Source: Cryobacterium frigoriphilum (GTDB taxonomy: Bacteria > Actinomycetota > Actinomycetes > Actinomycetales > Microbacteriaceae). From it: 64,000 nucleotides of DNA. Below the pieces are notes generated by a model, which had not been told where the DNA came from, ran no database searches, and was given only the letters and a program-made list of their open reading frames with translations. Below are positions 29,485 through 38,934 of this stretch, piece after piece (within the stretch, counting starts at the first letter, position 1; each line of letters opens with the position of its first letter). The position numbers were made by a program, and so were the translations under genes. The stretch is from positions 62,001-126,000 of the forward strand of contig NZ_SOHE01000083.1 in NCBI RefSeq assembly GCF_004403305.1. Reading direction: 5' to 3'.

Positions 29485-32309
29485 CCGCGTCCCTCAGTGG
29501 CGGCCGCTCGGGCGGTACCCGCATCGCGTTTCGGATCGCCCGGCGGATGGCCGGGCAATCACGCGGCCGCAGCGCGCTGATCGCGCTGCTGGTGGCGATT
29601 CCCGTGCTCGGGCTCGTCGGCATCACCACGGTCGTGGCGAGTAACGAAGCGACTCCCGCCGAACGCGTGTCACTCGAGCTCGGGGCGACCGAAGCCCGAG
29701 TGAGCATCGTTGCCGTGCCCACAGCGGATTTCTCGCAGGACCCGCTCGACGACCGGTTCTTCCGGTACGGCTACGCGGACAATGCCGTGCAGTCGCTCAA
29801 CCCGACACCCGTGTCCGCCGAGTCGCTGTTTGCGCCGGACACCCGGCTGCTCTCCATTCGATCGACGGATGTCGTGGCCCAGACGAAAGATGGGCTCGGC
29901 TCCTTTCCGGCCGTGCAGGGCCAGCCCTGGGACCCCGCGTTCGCCGGAAAGTGGGACGTGACGGCGGGAACGGCGCCGACCGCAGCTGACGAGATCATGG
30001 TGACCGCCGCGACGCTCGAGCGACTCGGCGCCACCATCGGGGGCACGGCGACCCTGACCGCACCCCACGCCGAAACATACACAATCGTCGGAACGATTCG
30101 CAGTTCGAGTCTCGACGATGACGCGGTCGCGTTCTTCGGTCTGCCCGGCGCCTTCGACGGAGTGCCGCCCGAGGCCTCCGACTGGATGACCCAGTGGTAC
30201 CTGCCCGACACCCCGCTCTCCTGGAGCCAGGTCCAGGAGCTCAACCCGCTCGGCGTGAGCGTGCTCTCCCGTTCCGTGCTGCTCGACCCACCGTCGCCGG
30301 GCAGCTCCAGCTACGACCCGGGTCAGACGTCCTCGGGGTTCCTGACCCTCTTCATCGCGCTGCTCGGCGGTTTTGCCCTGTTCGAGGTCGCGCTGCTCGC
30401 GGGAGCGGCATTCACGGTCGGCGCCCGCACCCAGCAGCGCACGCTGGCGACCCTCGCCAGTGTCGGTGGCGACCGACGCCTGCTCTTTCGGGTCATGTCC
30501 TTCGGCGGGATCATTCTCGGTGCCGTCGGCGCCGCTGTGGGAACCGTGCTGGGGCTCGCCGGGGCCCGGATCTTCCTGGGCGTCTGGGCGAACGGCAATG
30601 CCAGCCGGTATCCGGGATTCCACCTCGATCTCGTGTCGCTGCTCGTCATCGCCGCGTTCGCCGTGCTCGCCGGCTGGTGCGCGGCGGCGGTTCCGGCCCG
30701 GGCTGCCGGCCGCATCGACGTGCTGGCTGCCCTCCGCGGCGCGCAGCGCCCGCCCCGCACCAGGCGTCGGCGCCCGATTGCCGGGTTTACCCTGCTGGCG
30801 TTGGGCGCGATCATCACCGTCATCGGCGGCCTGGTGCAGCTGTCCGCCTACGGACCGATTTACCGCAGCGGACAGTCCACGCTGGGGGTCGTGCTGATCA
30901 TTGCCGGCCCGGTCATCATGCAGATCGGAGCCGTGTTCCTCGCTCCCGGCATTCTGCGCCGGGCGGCCGAGCTGGCATCCCGGTGGGGACCCGGTGCGCG
31001 GCTCTCGACGCGTGATGTGGCACGGAATCCCGGACGCAGCGTTCCGGCACTCGCGGCGATCATGAGTTGCGTCTTTGTGGCCACGTTCGTGATGAGCCTG
31101 CAGGCTTCGCTGGAGATCAATTCGACTCGCACCTACACATATACGGCCCCGCTGAACACCGCCCTCGTGAGCCTGAATGTCTTCGAAGAAGAGCCCGCGT
31201 TCGAGTACGTGGTGCAGAGCACGGGCCCGGAGGTCGCTGCGGCGCTCGACGCGAGCTTTCCTAGCGGTCAGGCTCGGCTGCTGAACAGTGTCGAGCAGCC
31301 GTTTCCGGGGTTCACGGCGCCCGATGGGCCGACGGCTGAGGACGCGCCTGCTTTGCCCGCGCTGCCCTACCCGCGCATCGATCCGGACTCGCTGTGCCCG
31401 AGCGATGCCGACCGAACGGGAAGCGGCGCGCAGGAGTTTCCCGCGGACATCCGCTGCCCGACGCCGTACTATCTCGACGTAGACAACGGGGGCAGGGACG
31501 ACCACATCTGGGTCGGTGACGTCGACGACTTGGCCGCGATTCTCGGCATGCCGGTCTCAGCCCAGTCGCGGCAGACTCTGGCCGCGGGAGGGGCCGTCAG
31601 TACCTACGACGAGTACCTCGTCGAGGATGGCATCCGATTGGACTGGCTGACTACGCTCAACACTTCCGAGGAGCCAGCCCGCAGCGTGACGCTCGCCGGG
31701 AGCGTGCAGAAACCGGAGCATCCGCTGCGATACGCCATCTTCATGCTTGATTCCACAGCGGATGCCCTCGGCCTCGAGTACCGCCCCACGGTGGTGGTCT
31801 CGAGCCTCGACGCCCCGCCGACCGTGGCGGAGCTGGATCAGGCGCAGGCCGCGCTCGCCGCCGTGTCCCAGGACATGTCCCTCACGGTGGAGGCAGGTCC
31901 CGACGCCTATGGAGCGACCTGGAGTTGGGCGCTGCTGGCGCTCACCGCGGTCATCGCCCTCGTCACGGCGACGATCACGATCGGACTCGCCCGCGCCGAC
32001 GGGCACCGGGACAGTGCGGTGCTCAGCTCGCTCGGCGCGTCGCCGTGGGTGCGGCGGGCGTTCGGGTTCTGGCAGGCCGTGGTGGTCGTGGGGCTCGGCA
32101 GCGTGATCGGAGTACTGCTGGGACTGATGCCGTCGTTCGCCCTCTCGCTGACCCGTGACGCGTTGGGGGCGACGGTGCTGCCGTTCGCTCCGCCGTGGCT
32201 GCAACTGGCCCTGATGGTGGTGGCGTTGCCCGCGCTCGTGGCGGTCGGCGCGGCGCTCACCGCTGGCGGTACCCACACCCGCTTCAGCAATCGGGCGGTC
32301 TTCGACTGA
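29481..32309 (+). CDS. FtsX-family ABC transporter permease
   Basis: Large permease of 942 residues from GTG 29481, which overlaps the ATPase stop. The layout is an N-terminal helix (about 28-50), a large extracytoplasmic domain, and a four-helix FtsX unit at about 280-520. A second extracytoplasmic domain of about 300 residues and three C-terminal helices follow. This double-FtsX form with its own ATPase and PadR regulator resembles BceAB-like or MacB-like exporters in Gram-positive bacteria. The substrate is unknown. It is followed by a 569-base gene-free palindrome array. Confidence 0.85.
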   Translation: MTASLSGGRSGGTRIAFRIARRMAGQSRGRSALIALLVAIPVLGLVGITTVVASNEATPAERVSLELGATEARVSIVAVPTADFSQDPLDDRFFRYGYADNAVQSLNPTPVSAESLFAPDTRLLSIRSTDVVAQTKDGLGSFPAVQGQPWDPAFAGKWDVTAGTAPTAADEIMVTAATLERLGATIGGTATLTAPHAETYTIVGTIRSSSLDDDAVAFFGLPGAFDGVPPEASDWMTQWYLPDTPLSWSQVQELNPLGVSVLSRSVLLDPPSPGSSSYDPGQTSSGFLTLFIALLGGFALFEVALLAGAAFTVGARTQQRTLATLASVGGDRRLLFRVMSFGGIILGAVGAAVGTVLGLAGARIFLGVWANGNASRYPGFHLDLVSLLVIAAFAVLAGWCAAAVPARAAGRIDVLAALRGAQRPPRTRRRRPIAGFTLLALGAIITVIGGLVQLSAYGPIYRSGQSTLGVVLIIAGPVIMQIGAVFLAPGILRRAAELASRWGPGARLSTRDVARNPGRSVPALAAIMSCVFVATFVMSLQASLEINSTRTYTYTAPLNTALVSLNVFEEEPAFEYVVQSTGPEVAAALDASFPSGQARLLNSVEQPFPGFTAPDGPTAEDAPALPALPYPRIDPDSLCPSDADRTGSGAQEFPADIRCPTPYYLDVDNGGRDDHIWVGDVDDLAAILGMPVSAQSRQTLAAGGAVSTYDEYLVEDGIRLDWLTTLNTSEEPARSVTLAGSVQKPEHPLRYAIFMLDSTADALGLEYRPTVVVSSLDAPPTVAELDQAQAALAAVSQDMSLTVEAGPDAYGATWSWALLALTAVIALVTATITIGLARADGHRDSAVLSSLGASPWVRRAFGFWQAVVVVGLGSVIGVLLGLMPSFALSLTRDALGATVLPFAPPWLQLALMVVALPALVAVGAALTAGGTHTRFSNRAVFD

Positions 32310-32878
32310 GGCTCGCGCCACGAATACGGGGCCCAGGTGGGGCATCCGCGCCGCGGCACTCGTTGGGCAAGACGGCACCTGATGTACCCAGTGCCGGGTC
32401 GCCTAACGAGTGCCACGACGACGCGAAGGCGGGGCATCCGCGCTCGCGGCACTCGTCAGGCAAGACGGCACTCCGTGCAAGGAGTGCCGGGTCGCCTAAC
32501 GAGTGCCACGACGACGCGAAGGCGGGGCATCCGCTCTCGCGGCACTCGTTAGCTCTCGCGGCACGCGATGGAACGAGTGCCGCCAGCCCTAACGAGTGCC
32601 GCCACGGCAGGGGCGTCGCGCGCGGACGCGTCCCGGCCGACGCCGGAGCCCGGGCCGGGGAATCCGCCCTCGCGGCACTCGTCAGGCAAGACGGCACTCC
32701 GTGCAAGGAGTGCCGGGTCGCCCAACGAGTGCCACGACGACGCGAAGGCAGGGCATCCGCTCTCGCGGCACTCGTTAGCTCTCGCGGCACGCGATGGAAC
32801 GAGTGCCGCCACCCCTAACGAGTGCCGCCACGCGACGCGGCCGGCTACTGCAGGTCGCCGGCTGCTGCAGGTCGCCGG
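32310..32878. repeat. Array of five large palindromic hairpins in a gene-free spacer
   Basis: No gene was recognised here. Three A-type units lie at 32355-32414, 32448-32507 and 32674-32733. Their outer arms GGCACTCGTNNGGC / GCCTAACGAGTGCC enclose an inner GGCACTCC/GGAGTGCC stem; the first unit has a different inner stem. Two B-type units lie at 32539-32602 and 32765-32828, with outer arms GCGGCACTCGTTAG / CTAACGAGTGCCGC around an inner GCGGCAC/GTGCCGC stem. The pair at 32443-32604 is repeated at 32669-32830 with about 3 differences in 162 bases. The array lies between convergent genes, so termination is one possible role. Confidence 0.88.
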
Positions 32879-32893
32879 CTACTGCAGGTGGCC
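32843..32893. repeat. 17-bp tandem repeat, three copies, covering the uvrB stop codon
   Basis: GGCTACTGCAGGTCGCC, GGCTGCTGCAGGTCGCC and GGCTACTGCAGGTGGCC lie head to tail. The third unit holds the last uvrB codons and its stop (minus-strand TAG, 32879-32881); the other two are downstream copies of the gene end. Confidence 0.88.
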
Positions 32894-34942
32894 GGCTTTC
32901 TCCATCTGGCGCAACTCGCGTTTGAGTTCGCCGAGCTCGTCGCGCAGGCGTGCGGCGAGCTCGAATTTGAGCTCGCCGGCGGCCTCGAGCATCTGCCCGT
33001 TGAGGTCGGCGATGATCGACTCGAGGTCGTTGGCGCCGTTCGCGGCGAGGCCGACGCGCTTGGTGGCGGCGTTCTTACGCCCCTTCGCGTCGCGGCTGGC
33101 GAGCAGCTCGGCGGTGTCGGCGCCTTCGCGGGCGAGGGCCTCGGTGATATCGCCGATGCGCTTGCGCAGCGGGGTCGGGTCGATGCCGTGCAGCGTGTTA
33201 TAGGCCACCTGTTTCTCGCGGCGCCGGTCGGTCTCGTCGATGGCCTTCTCCATCGACGCGGTGAGCCGGTCGGCGTACATGTGAACCTCGCCCGACACGT
33301 TGCGGGCGGCGCGGCCGATGGTCTGGATGAGCGACGTGGCCGATCGCAGAAAGCCCTCTTTGTCGGCGTCGAGAATAGCCACGAGCGATACCTCGGGCAG
33401 GTCGAGGCCCTCCCGCAGCAGGTTGATGCCCACGAGCACGTCGTAGATGCCGGCCCGCAGCTCGGTCAGCAGTTCGACGCGGCGCAGGGTGTCGACGTCG
33501 GAGTGCAGGTAACGTACCCGCACCCCGGCCTCGGTGAGGAAGTCCGTGAGGTTCTCGGCCATCTTCTTGGTCAGCGTCGTGACGAGTACCCGCTCGTTGA
33601 GTTCGACGCGTTTGCGGATCTCCTCGAGCAGGTCGTCGATCTGGCCCTTGCTGGGCTTCACGATGATCTGCGGGTCGATCAGGCCGGTTGGGCGGATGAT
33701 CTGCTCGACGATGCCATCCGCTATGCCCATCTCGTACTTGCCGGGTGTTGCCGACAGATACACGGTCTGGCCAACCCGGCCCTTGAACTCGTTGAACTTG
33801 AGCGGCCGGTTGTCGAGGGCGCTCGGCAGGCGAAAACCGTGGTCGACGAGGGTGCGCTTGCGGCTCGAGTCTCCCTCGTACATCGCACCGATCTGGGGCA
33901 CGGTCACGTGGGATTCGTCGATGACCATGAGGAAATCATCCGGGAAGTAGTCGAGCAGGCAGTGCGGGGCCTCCCCCGGTTCGCGCGCGTCGATGTGCCG
34001 GGAGTAGTTCTCGATGCCGGAGCAGAAACCGATCTGTTCCATCATCTCGAGGTCGAAGGTGGTGCGCATGCGCAGCCGCTGCGCTTCGAGCAGCTTGCCC
34101 TCACGTTCGAGTTCTTCGAGGCGTTCGGCGAGTTCTTCTTTGATGGTGCCGATGGCGCGCTGCATGGTTTCGGTGCTCGCGACGTAGTGCGAGCCAGGGA
34201 ACACGGCGACCGAATCGAGCGTGCGCACGATATCGCCGGTAAGCGGATGCAGGCTGTGCAGCGCTTCGATCTCGTCGCCGAACATCTCGATACGAATGGC
34301 GAGTTCTTCATACATCGGGATGATCTCGATGGTGTCGCCGCGCACCCGAAAGTTGCCGCGAGAGAAGTCGACATCATTGCGCTGGTACTGCATCGCCACG
34401 AACTTGCGGATCAGCCAGTCGCGGCTGACCTTCTGCCCGACCTGCAGGGCGATCATCGCCTCCATGTACCCTTCCGGGGTACCGAGGCCGTAGATGCAGG
34501 ACACAGTGGAGACGACGATCACGTCGCGACGGCTCAGCAGGGAGTTGGTCGTGGAGTGCCGCAGCCGCTCGACCTCCTCGTTGATCGAGGAGTCCTTCTC
34601 GATGAAGGTGTCGGTCTGGGGTACGTAGGCCTCGGGCTGGTAGTAGTCGTAGTACGAGACGAAGTACTCGACAGCGTTGTTGGGCATCAGGTCGCGAAAC
34701 TCATTGACGAGCTGCGCGGCGAGGGTCTTGTTGTGCGCCAGCACGAGCGTCGGCCGCTGCACCTGTTCGATGAGCCAGGCCGTCGTCGCCGACTTGCCGG
34801 TACCGGTCGCGCCGAGCAGAACGATGTCGGTTTCACCGGCCTGGATGCGGGCGGCGAGGTCGGCAATCGCGCTCGGCTGGTCACCGCTGGGCGTGTACTC
34901 GCTCACGACCTCGAAGGGATTGACTGAGCGCGTGGGTTCCAT
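32879..34942 (-). CDS. uvrB: UvrABC excinuclease subunit B
   Basis: Helicase-like damage-verification subunit, 687 residues. Walker [14 protein letters not shown] is near residue 39, the beta-hairpin region contains [12 protein letters not shown], motif II is DESH, motif VI is QTIGRAARN, and a C-terminal UVR domain (about 650-685) binds UvrC. It starts at ATG 34942. It is separated from uvrA by the PadR/ABC cassette and the palindrome array, a break in an otherwise common uvrB-uvrA neighbourhood. Confidence 0.97.
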   Translation of the reverse strand: MEPTRSVNPFEVVSEYTPSGDQPSAIADLAARIQAGETDIVLLGATGTGKSATTAWLIEQVQRPTLVLAHNKTLAAQLVNEFRDLMPNNAVEYFVSYYDYYQPEAYVPQTDTFIEKDSSINEEVERLRHSTTNSLLSRRDVIVVSTVSCIYGLGTPEGYMEAMIALQVGQKVSRDWLIRKFVAMQYQRNDVDFSRGNFRVRGDTIEIIPMYEELAIRIEMFGDEIEALHSLHPLTGDIVRTLDSVAVFPGSHYVASTETMQRAIGTIKEELAERLEELEREGKLLEAQRLRMRTTFDLEMMEQIGFCSGIENYSRHIDAREPGEAPHCLLDYFPDDFLMVIDESHVTVPQIGAMYEGDSSRKRTLVDHGFRLPSALDNRPLKFNEFKGRVGQTVYLSATPGKYEMGIADGIVEQIIRPTGLIDPQIIVKPSKGQIDDLLEEIRKRVELNERVLVTTLTKKMAENLTDFLTEAGVRVRYLHSDVDTLRRVELLTELRAGIYDVLVGINLLREGLDLPEVSLVAILDADKEGFLRSATSLIQTIGRAARNVSGEVHMYADRLTASMEKAIDETDRRREKQVAYNTLHGIDPTPLRKRIGDITEALAREGADTAELLASRDAKGRKNAATKRVGLAANGANDLESIIADLNGQMLEAAGELKFELAARLRDELGELKRELRQMEKAGHLQ

Positions 34943-34998
34943 TTATCCAGTGTACAAAGTGGGACTGACAGTGGGCTCGCAGGCCCGTGCGGCAGAGG

Positions 34999-35613
34999 TC
35001 AGGAGGCCTCGGCCGCGGACACGCGCTGCCAGAGGTCGTCGAGCTGACGCAGGGTTGCTCCCCGGTCACCATCGTTGTCGATGACGACGTCGGCCATGGC
35101 GAGACGCTGGGCATCCGTCGCCTGAGCCTGAATGCGGTCGAGGGCCTCGGCGCGGGTCATTCCGCGAGTCGCCACCATGCGTTTCACCCGGGTTTCGCTG
35201 CTCGCCTGCACGACGACGATGAGATCGAAGGTGAGGCGGCGGTCTTCGGGGGCCTCGGCAAGCAGCGGAACGTCGTAGACGACGATCGCGTGAGGGTCGA
35301 GCACCTCGGCCTCGGCGATGAGTTCGCGGGTGCGCTGCCAGACGGCGGGATGCACGATCGCGTTGAGGCGTTCCCGGCGTTCGTCGTCGGTGAAGATGAT
35401 GGCCCCCAGGGCCGCTCGGTCGAGGGTGCCGTCGGGACGCAGCATCTCCTCGCCGAATTCGTCGACGATGGCGTCGAGGGCGGGGGTGCCGGGTTCGACG
35501 ACGATACGGGCGAGTTGGTCGGCGTCGATATGCACGGCGCCGTACGCGGCGAGGCGGGCCGCGACGAATGATTTGCCCGATGCGATGCCGCCGGTGAGGC
35601 CGATGAGGTACAT
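34999..35613 (-). CDS. coaE: Dephospho-CoA kinase
   Basis: Final step of coenzyme A synthesis, phosphorylating the ribose of dephospho-CoA. The 204-residue protein has the P-loop GGIASGKS at 8-15, the DADQLAR motif after it, and the lid segment VKRMVATRGMTRAEA. The open frame reaches much further upstream. ATG 35613 is chosen because the family starts at this MYLIGLTGG segment and GAAGG lies just before it. It sits between uvrB and rpsA as in many actinobacteria. Confidence 0.95.
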   Translation of the reverse strand: MYLIGLTGGIASGKSFVAARLAAYGAVHIDADQLARIVVEPGTPALDAIVDEFGEEMLRPDGTLDRAALGAIIFTDDERRERLNAIVHPAVWQRTRELIAEAEVLDPHAIVVYDVPLLAEAPEDRRLTFDLIVVVQASSETRVKRMVATRGMTRAEALDRIQAQATDAQRLAMADVVIDNDGDRGATLRQLDDLWQRVSAAEAS

Positions 35614-35636
35614 GCCTTCATGGTACCGATCCAGCT

Positions 35637-36497
35637 TCAGCAACCGACGCCGTCGGGGTTCTGCAGGCAGTTTTCCGCCACCAGGGCGGTGCGGATGCGT
35701 CCCACCACCACACTCAGAGCGTTGCCCGTCGCGGGCACGAGCCCCGCAACGGTCAACCAGGTCGAACCCGCGAATCGATACTCGGCGCGATAGTCGACCG
35801 TGACCGTGCTCGTGTACCGCCCGACAGCCTCGTAGGAGTGCGTGGTATCGGTATCCGTGAACTCGGCCGTGTAGTCGCGCCAAACGGCGCCGCCGGTCGT
35901 CGCTGAACCCGATGTTCCGTCGCCATAGTCCCAGCGGTACGAGACCGGGGTGAACCGCACCTCGGCGGGGAGGCCGAGCAAGTTACCGGATTGCACGTGA
36001 ACGGATGCCGTGGCGATGAAGTTCGCGGGCATCCCTCGCACCGCCCACCCCGCCGGCTGCATCACCTGCACCGGAACGGTCGGAGTGAAACTGACCAGGT
36101 CGCTCACCGTGACCGTTGTCGACACCTGACACGCGTCGTCGACCGGCGTGGACCCGCAGTCGAGCGGAAGCGGCAGGACGTAGAAGTCCGCTGTATAATC
36201 GCCACCCATGTCCACCCGGCCGCCTGTTTTCGAGCTTTGGGCGCTGCCCCCGTCAGCTGCGTCTCCCGAGTCGCCCTCGTCGGCTCCGTTGGCTCCGTTG
36301 GCCCCGTGCGACACCGACGTTGAATCATCACCCCGCAGGACGACGCTGTCTTCGGCTATCTGCCCCGATATTCTCGGACAGATCCCCAGCTGGTAGTCGG
36401 CGAGAGCGCACTCGGGCAGGAGGGTGCTCCCGAGAACGGTGACGCCTGACGTGCTGACAATGGCAGAGAAGATGACGACGAGCACGGTCCGCAGCAT
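35637..36497 (-). CDS. Secreted PKD-domain protein, unknown function
   Basis: A 286-residue protein with an N-terminal hydrophobic segment (about 3-24) acting as signal peptide or anchor. An acidic, Gly/Ala/Asp-rich linker follows at about 58-95, then one PKD-like beta domain with the typical YRWDYGDGTSGS and HSYEAVGRYTSTV strands at about 195-265. Paired cysteines at both ends of the mature part may form disulfides. Its ATG overlaps the stop of the upstream lipoprotein gene by one base (TAATG), so the two are coupled. The function is not recognised; the PKD fold suggests a surface or protein-binding role. Confidence 0.8.
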   Translation of the reverse strand: MLRTVLVVIFSAIVSTSGVTVLGSTLLPECALADYQLGICPRISGQIAEDSVVLRGDDSTSVSHGANGANGADEGDSGDAADGGSAQSSKTGGRVDMGGDYTADFYVLPLPLDCGSTPVDDACQVSTTVTVSDLVSFTPTVPVQVMQPAGWAVRGMPANFIATASVHVQSGNLLGLPAEVRFTPVSYRWDYGDGTSGSATTGGAVWRDYTAEFTDTDTTHSYEAVGRYTSTVTVDYRAEYRFAGSTWLTVAGLVPATGNALSVVVGRIRTALVAENCLQNPDGVGC

Positions 36498-37069
36498 TAG
36501 CAGACACCTCCGCGCGACCAGACGGTCTGTTTCGCGACGATTAGCGAGTTTGCCGACGATGAGCGGTCGAAAGTAACCTCAAACGGAATGCGATCTGGTC
36601 GTGCTGCAGACACTGCTGAGGCGCCATTGGCATAAAGAACGTCGGTCTGCGAGACATCCAAGCAGAGATACGCCACCACGATGCCCACGCCATCACGGGC
36701 CTTCTCGTCGACCTGTTGCATAGTCACGCTGTCGAAGCCGCTGGTTCCGATGGTGTGCAACCCCTGAGCTCGAACCTTGTCGTACCCCGAGATTTCGATG
36801 TCAGCGAACGTCCGCGAGGCGACCAATCGAATGCGTTCCGGCTCCGCACCTCCCTCCGAGAGGATGAGGTCAGACGTCTCGAGGTAGGCGGCGTAGGCGG
36901 CCGTGGCGGCCGCGAGGGCCTCCTCGTTGGAGGCGAAGAGCGGGGATATGACCGTGCGAGTCGGGGTGGGTTGAGGCGGCGGTTCGGCGCTCGCCGCGCA
37001 GCCGGTCACGCCCGCCAGGGCGGCACCGATCAGAACAAGGTTCAGAATGTGGTGCCGTCGCGGGCTCAT
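36497..37069 (-). CDS. Putative lipoprotein, unknown function
   Basis: A 190-residue protein from ATG 37069 with a basic start (MSPRRHH), a hydrophobic stretch and a lipobox ending VTGC, so lipidation is predicted at Cys22. The mature part has an Ala-rich helix (EEALAAATAAYAAYLETSD) followed by an alpha/beta region that looks NTF2-like, as in small actinobacterial DUF6318-type lipoproteins; this assignment is tentative. The open frame extends 39 codons upstream, but those residues would destroy the signal peptide. Co-transcribed with the PKD protein downstream. Confidence 0.75.
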   Translation of the reverse strand: MSPRRHHILNLVLIGAALAGVTGCAASAEPPPQPTPTRTVISPLFASNEEALAAATAAYAAYLETSDLILSEGGAEPERIRLVASRTFADIEISGYDKVRAQGLHTIGTSGFDSVTMQQVDEKARDGVGIVVAYLCLDVSQTDVLYANGASAVSAARPDRIPFEVTFDRSSSANSLIVAKQTVWSRGGVC

Positions 37070-37192
37070 GCGGTCACGATAGGGCAACACGCGAACCCGT
37101 GGCGAAGTTATGCACAGGCAAATGTGTGAATTAGACGACAGTTTTCGGTGCGCGCTCGCGACATCCGCTGCCCGAACGGCGGGCACGAAAAA

Positions 37193-37222
37193 GCAGGCCG
37201 GGCCCCGAAGGGTCCGGCCTGC
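37193..37222 (-). terminator. rpsA terminator
   Basis: GCAGGCCGGGCCC and GGGTCCGGCCTGC form a long stem with a CGAA loop and one unpaired base. On the minus strand it is followed by TTTTTC, a classic intrinsic terminator about 40 bases after the rpsA stop. Confidence 0.88.
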
Positions 37223-37232
37223 CAGATGTACT

Positions 37233-37262
37233 GCTAGTCAGTGCAGAAGAAAGTACTGACTA
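37233..37262 (-). repeat. Inverted repeat covering the rpsA stop codon
   Basis: CTAGTCAGT (37233-37241) and ACTGACTAG (37254-37262) form a perfect 9-bp stem with a 12-base loop. The right arm contains the rpsA stop codon (37260-37262). Confidence 0.7.
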
Positions 37263-38717
37263 GTTGCTGCTGCTGAGCTTCTCGCGCAGTGCGGCGAGTG
37301 CCTCGTCGTCGGCGAGCGTGCCGGCTCCGGCAGCTTCGCTCGAGAACGTGTTGCCCGCGGCGGACGCGACATCGCCGACGGCGGTGATCTCGTCGTTCGA
37401 GGTTGCAACCTGCTTCTTGTGCGCTTCCCAGCGAGCCTGGGCTGCAGCGTAGTCCTGCTCCCACTTCTCGCGCTGGGAGTCGAAGCCCTCGCGCCACTCG
37501 TTGGTCTCCGAGTCGAAACCTTCCGGGTACTTGTAGTTGCCCTGGTCGTCGTACTCGGTGAGCATTCCGTAGAGTGCCGGGTCGAACTCGGTGCCCTCGG
37601 GGTCGACACCATCGTTGGCCTGCTTGAGGCTCAGCGAGATGCGACGACGCTCGAGGTCGATGTCGATGACCTTGACGAACACCTCGTCGCCGACCGAGAC
37701 AACCTGCTCGGCGAGCTCGACGTGCTTGCCGGAGAGCTCGCTGATGTGAACCAGGCCCTCGATGCCCTCGGCAACGCGAACGAACGCGCCGAACGGAACG
37801 AGCTTGGTGACCTTACCCGGTGCAACCTGGCCGATGGCGTGGGTGCGGGCGAAGACCTGCCACGGGTCTTCCTGCGTGGCCTTGAGCGACAGGGAAACGC
37901 GCTCGCGGTCCAGGTCAACCTCGAGAATCTCGACGGTGACTTCCTGGCCAACCTCAACGACCTCGCTGGCGTGCTCAATGTGCTTCCAGCTGAGCTCGGA
38001 AACGTGAACCAGACCATCGACGCCGCCGAGGTCGACGAACGCACCGAAGTTGACGATCGAGGAGACGATGCCCTTGCGGACCTGTCCCTTCTGGAGGTTG
38101 TTGAGGAACGTGGTGCGGCTCTCGGACTGAGTCTGCTCGAGCAGGGCACGACGAGACAGCACAACGTTGTTGCGGTTCTTGTCGAGCTCAAGGATCTTCG
38201 CTTCGATTTCCTGGCCCAGGTACGGGGTCAGGTCGCGAACGCGACGCAGCTCGATGAGCGAGGCCGGCAGGAAGCCACGAAGGCCGATGTCGACGATGAG
38301 TCCACCCTTGACGACCTCGATGACCGAACCGGTGACAACACCGTCGGCCTCCTTGATCTTCTCAACATCGCCCCATGCACGCTCGTACTGAGCGCGCTTC
38401 TTCGAGAGGATGAGGCGGCCTTCTTTGTCTTCTTTCTGAAGAACGAGGGCCTCGACCAGGTCGCCGACCTTGACAACCTCGGAAGGGTCAACGTCGTGCT
38501 TGATGGAAAGTTCGCGGGAGGGGATGACACCCTCGGTCTTGTAGCCGACGTCGAGGAGAACCTCGTCGCGGTCGATCTTCACAACGGTGCCTTCGATGAG
38601 GTCTCCGTCGTTGAAGAATTTCAGAGTCTTTTCGACCGCGGCAAGAAAGTCTTCAGCAGATCCAATGTCGTTGATGGCGACCTGCTTGGGTGCCCGTTCG
38701 GTCGTTGCGATTGTCAT
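37260..38717 (-). CDS. rpsA: 30S ribosomal protein S1
   Basis: RNA-binding ribosomal protein that helps load mRNA, 485 residues. Four S1 OB-fold repeats lie at roughly residues 34-105, 120-188, 208-278 and 293-365; the last two are closest to consensus (GAFVDLGGVDGLVHVSELSW, GAFVRVAEGIEGLVHISELS). A non-S1 charged tail carries WREGFDSQREKWEQDYAAAQ and an Ala/Ser/Asp-rich end, as usual in actinobacteria. The leader at 38764-38793 holds an 8-bp inverted repeat. Confidence 0.97.
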   Translation of the reverse strand: MTIATTERAPKQVAINDIGSAEDFLAAVEKTLKFFNDGDLIEGTVVKIDRDEVLLDVGYKTEGVIPSRELSIKHDVDPSEVVKVGDLVEALVLQKEDKEGRLILSKKRAQYERAWGDVEKIKEADGVVTGSVIEVVKGGLIVDIGLRGFLPASLIELRRVRDLTPYLGQEIEAKILELDKNRNNVVLSRRALLEQTQSESRTTFLNNLQKGQVRKGIVSSIVNFGAFVDLGGVDGLVHVSELSWKHIEHASEVVEVGQEVTVEILEVDLDRERVSLSLKATQEDPWQVFARTHAIGQVAPGKVTKLVPFGAFVRVAEGIEGLVHISELSGKHVELAEQVVSVGDEVFVKVIDIDLERRRISLSLKQANDGVDPEGTEFDPALYGMLTEYDDQGNYKYPEGFDSETNEWREGFDSQREKWEQDYAAAQARWEAHKKQVATSNDEITAVGDVASAAGNTFSSEAAGAGTLADDEALAALREKLSSSN

Positions 38718-38763
38718 GTAGTAGTTGCTCCAGGATGGACATAGCTCAGGCCACAGGCAGAAG

Positions 38764-38793
38764 GATTCAGACAGAGTGAATCAAATCTGAATC
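38764..38793 (-). promoter_or_regulatory. Inverted repeat in the rpsA leader
   Basis: GATTCAGA (38764-38771) and TCTGAATC (38786-38793) form a perfect 8-bp stem with a 14-base loop about 50 bases upstream of the rpsA start. A second palindrome, GTCAC-AAAC-GTGAC, lies at 38830-38843. These could be a leader hairpin and an operator; neither is assigned to a known regulator. Confidence 0.4.
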
Positions 38794-38934
38794 AGGTTGT
38801 TGTGCTCCGCATATGGCAACGGATAGTTCGTCACAAACGTGACACTCTATGCTAGCTGCCCGCGCAGACGAGGGGCAACTCGACATCCGGCCGAGTTTCG
38901 AGCGAATATGGGCCGGTCAGCAGCCGGTCAGCGG

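Noticed and set aside
30194-31015. Alternative frame inside the FtsX permease
   Set aside because: Arg/Pro-rich shadow lacking hydrophobic segments; the permease frame has clear membrane helices.
32310-32842. CRISPR-like array
   Set aside because: Repeats are long, nested palindromes with unequal spacing and no unique spacers; no cas genes nearby.
32822-34927. 701-codon plus-strand frame across uvrB
   Set aside because: Antisense shadow of uvrB; composition (Val/Asp/Gly/His-rich) is typical of such shadows and no motifs are present.
36208-36396. Small plus-strand frame in the PKD protein gene
   Set aside because: It lies antisense to the low-complexity linker and reflects its repetitive codons.
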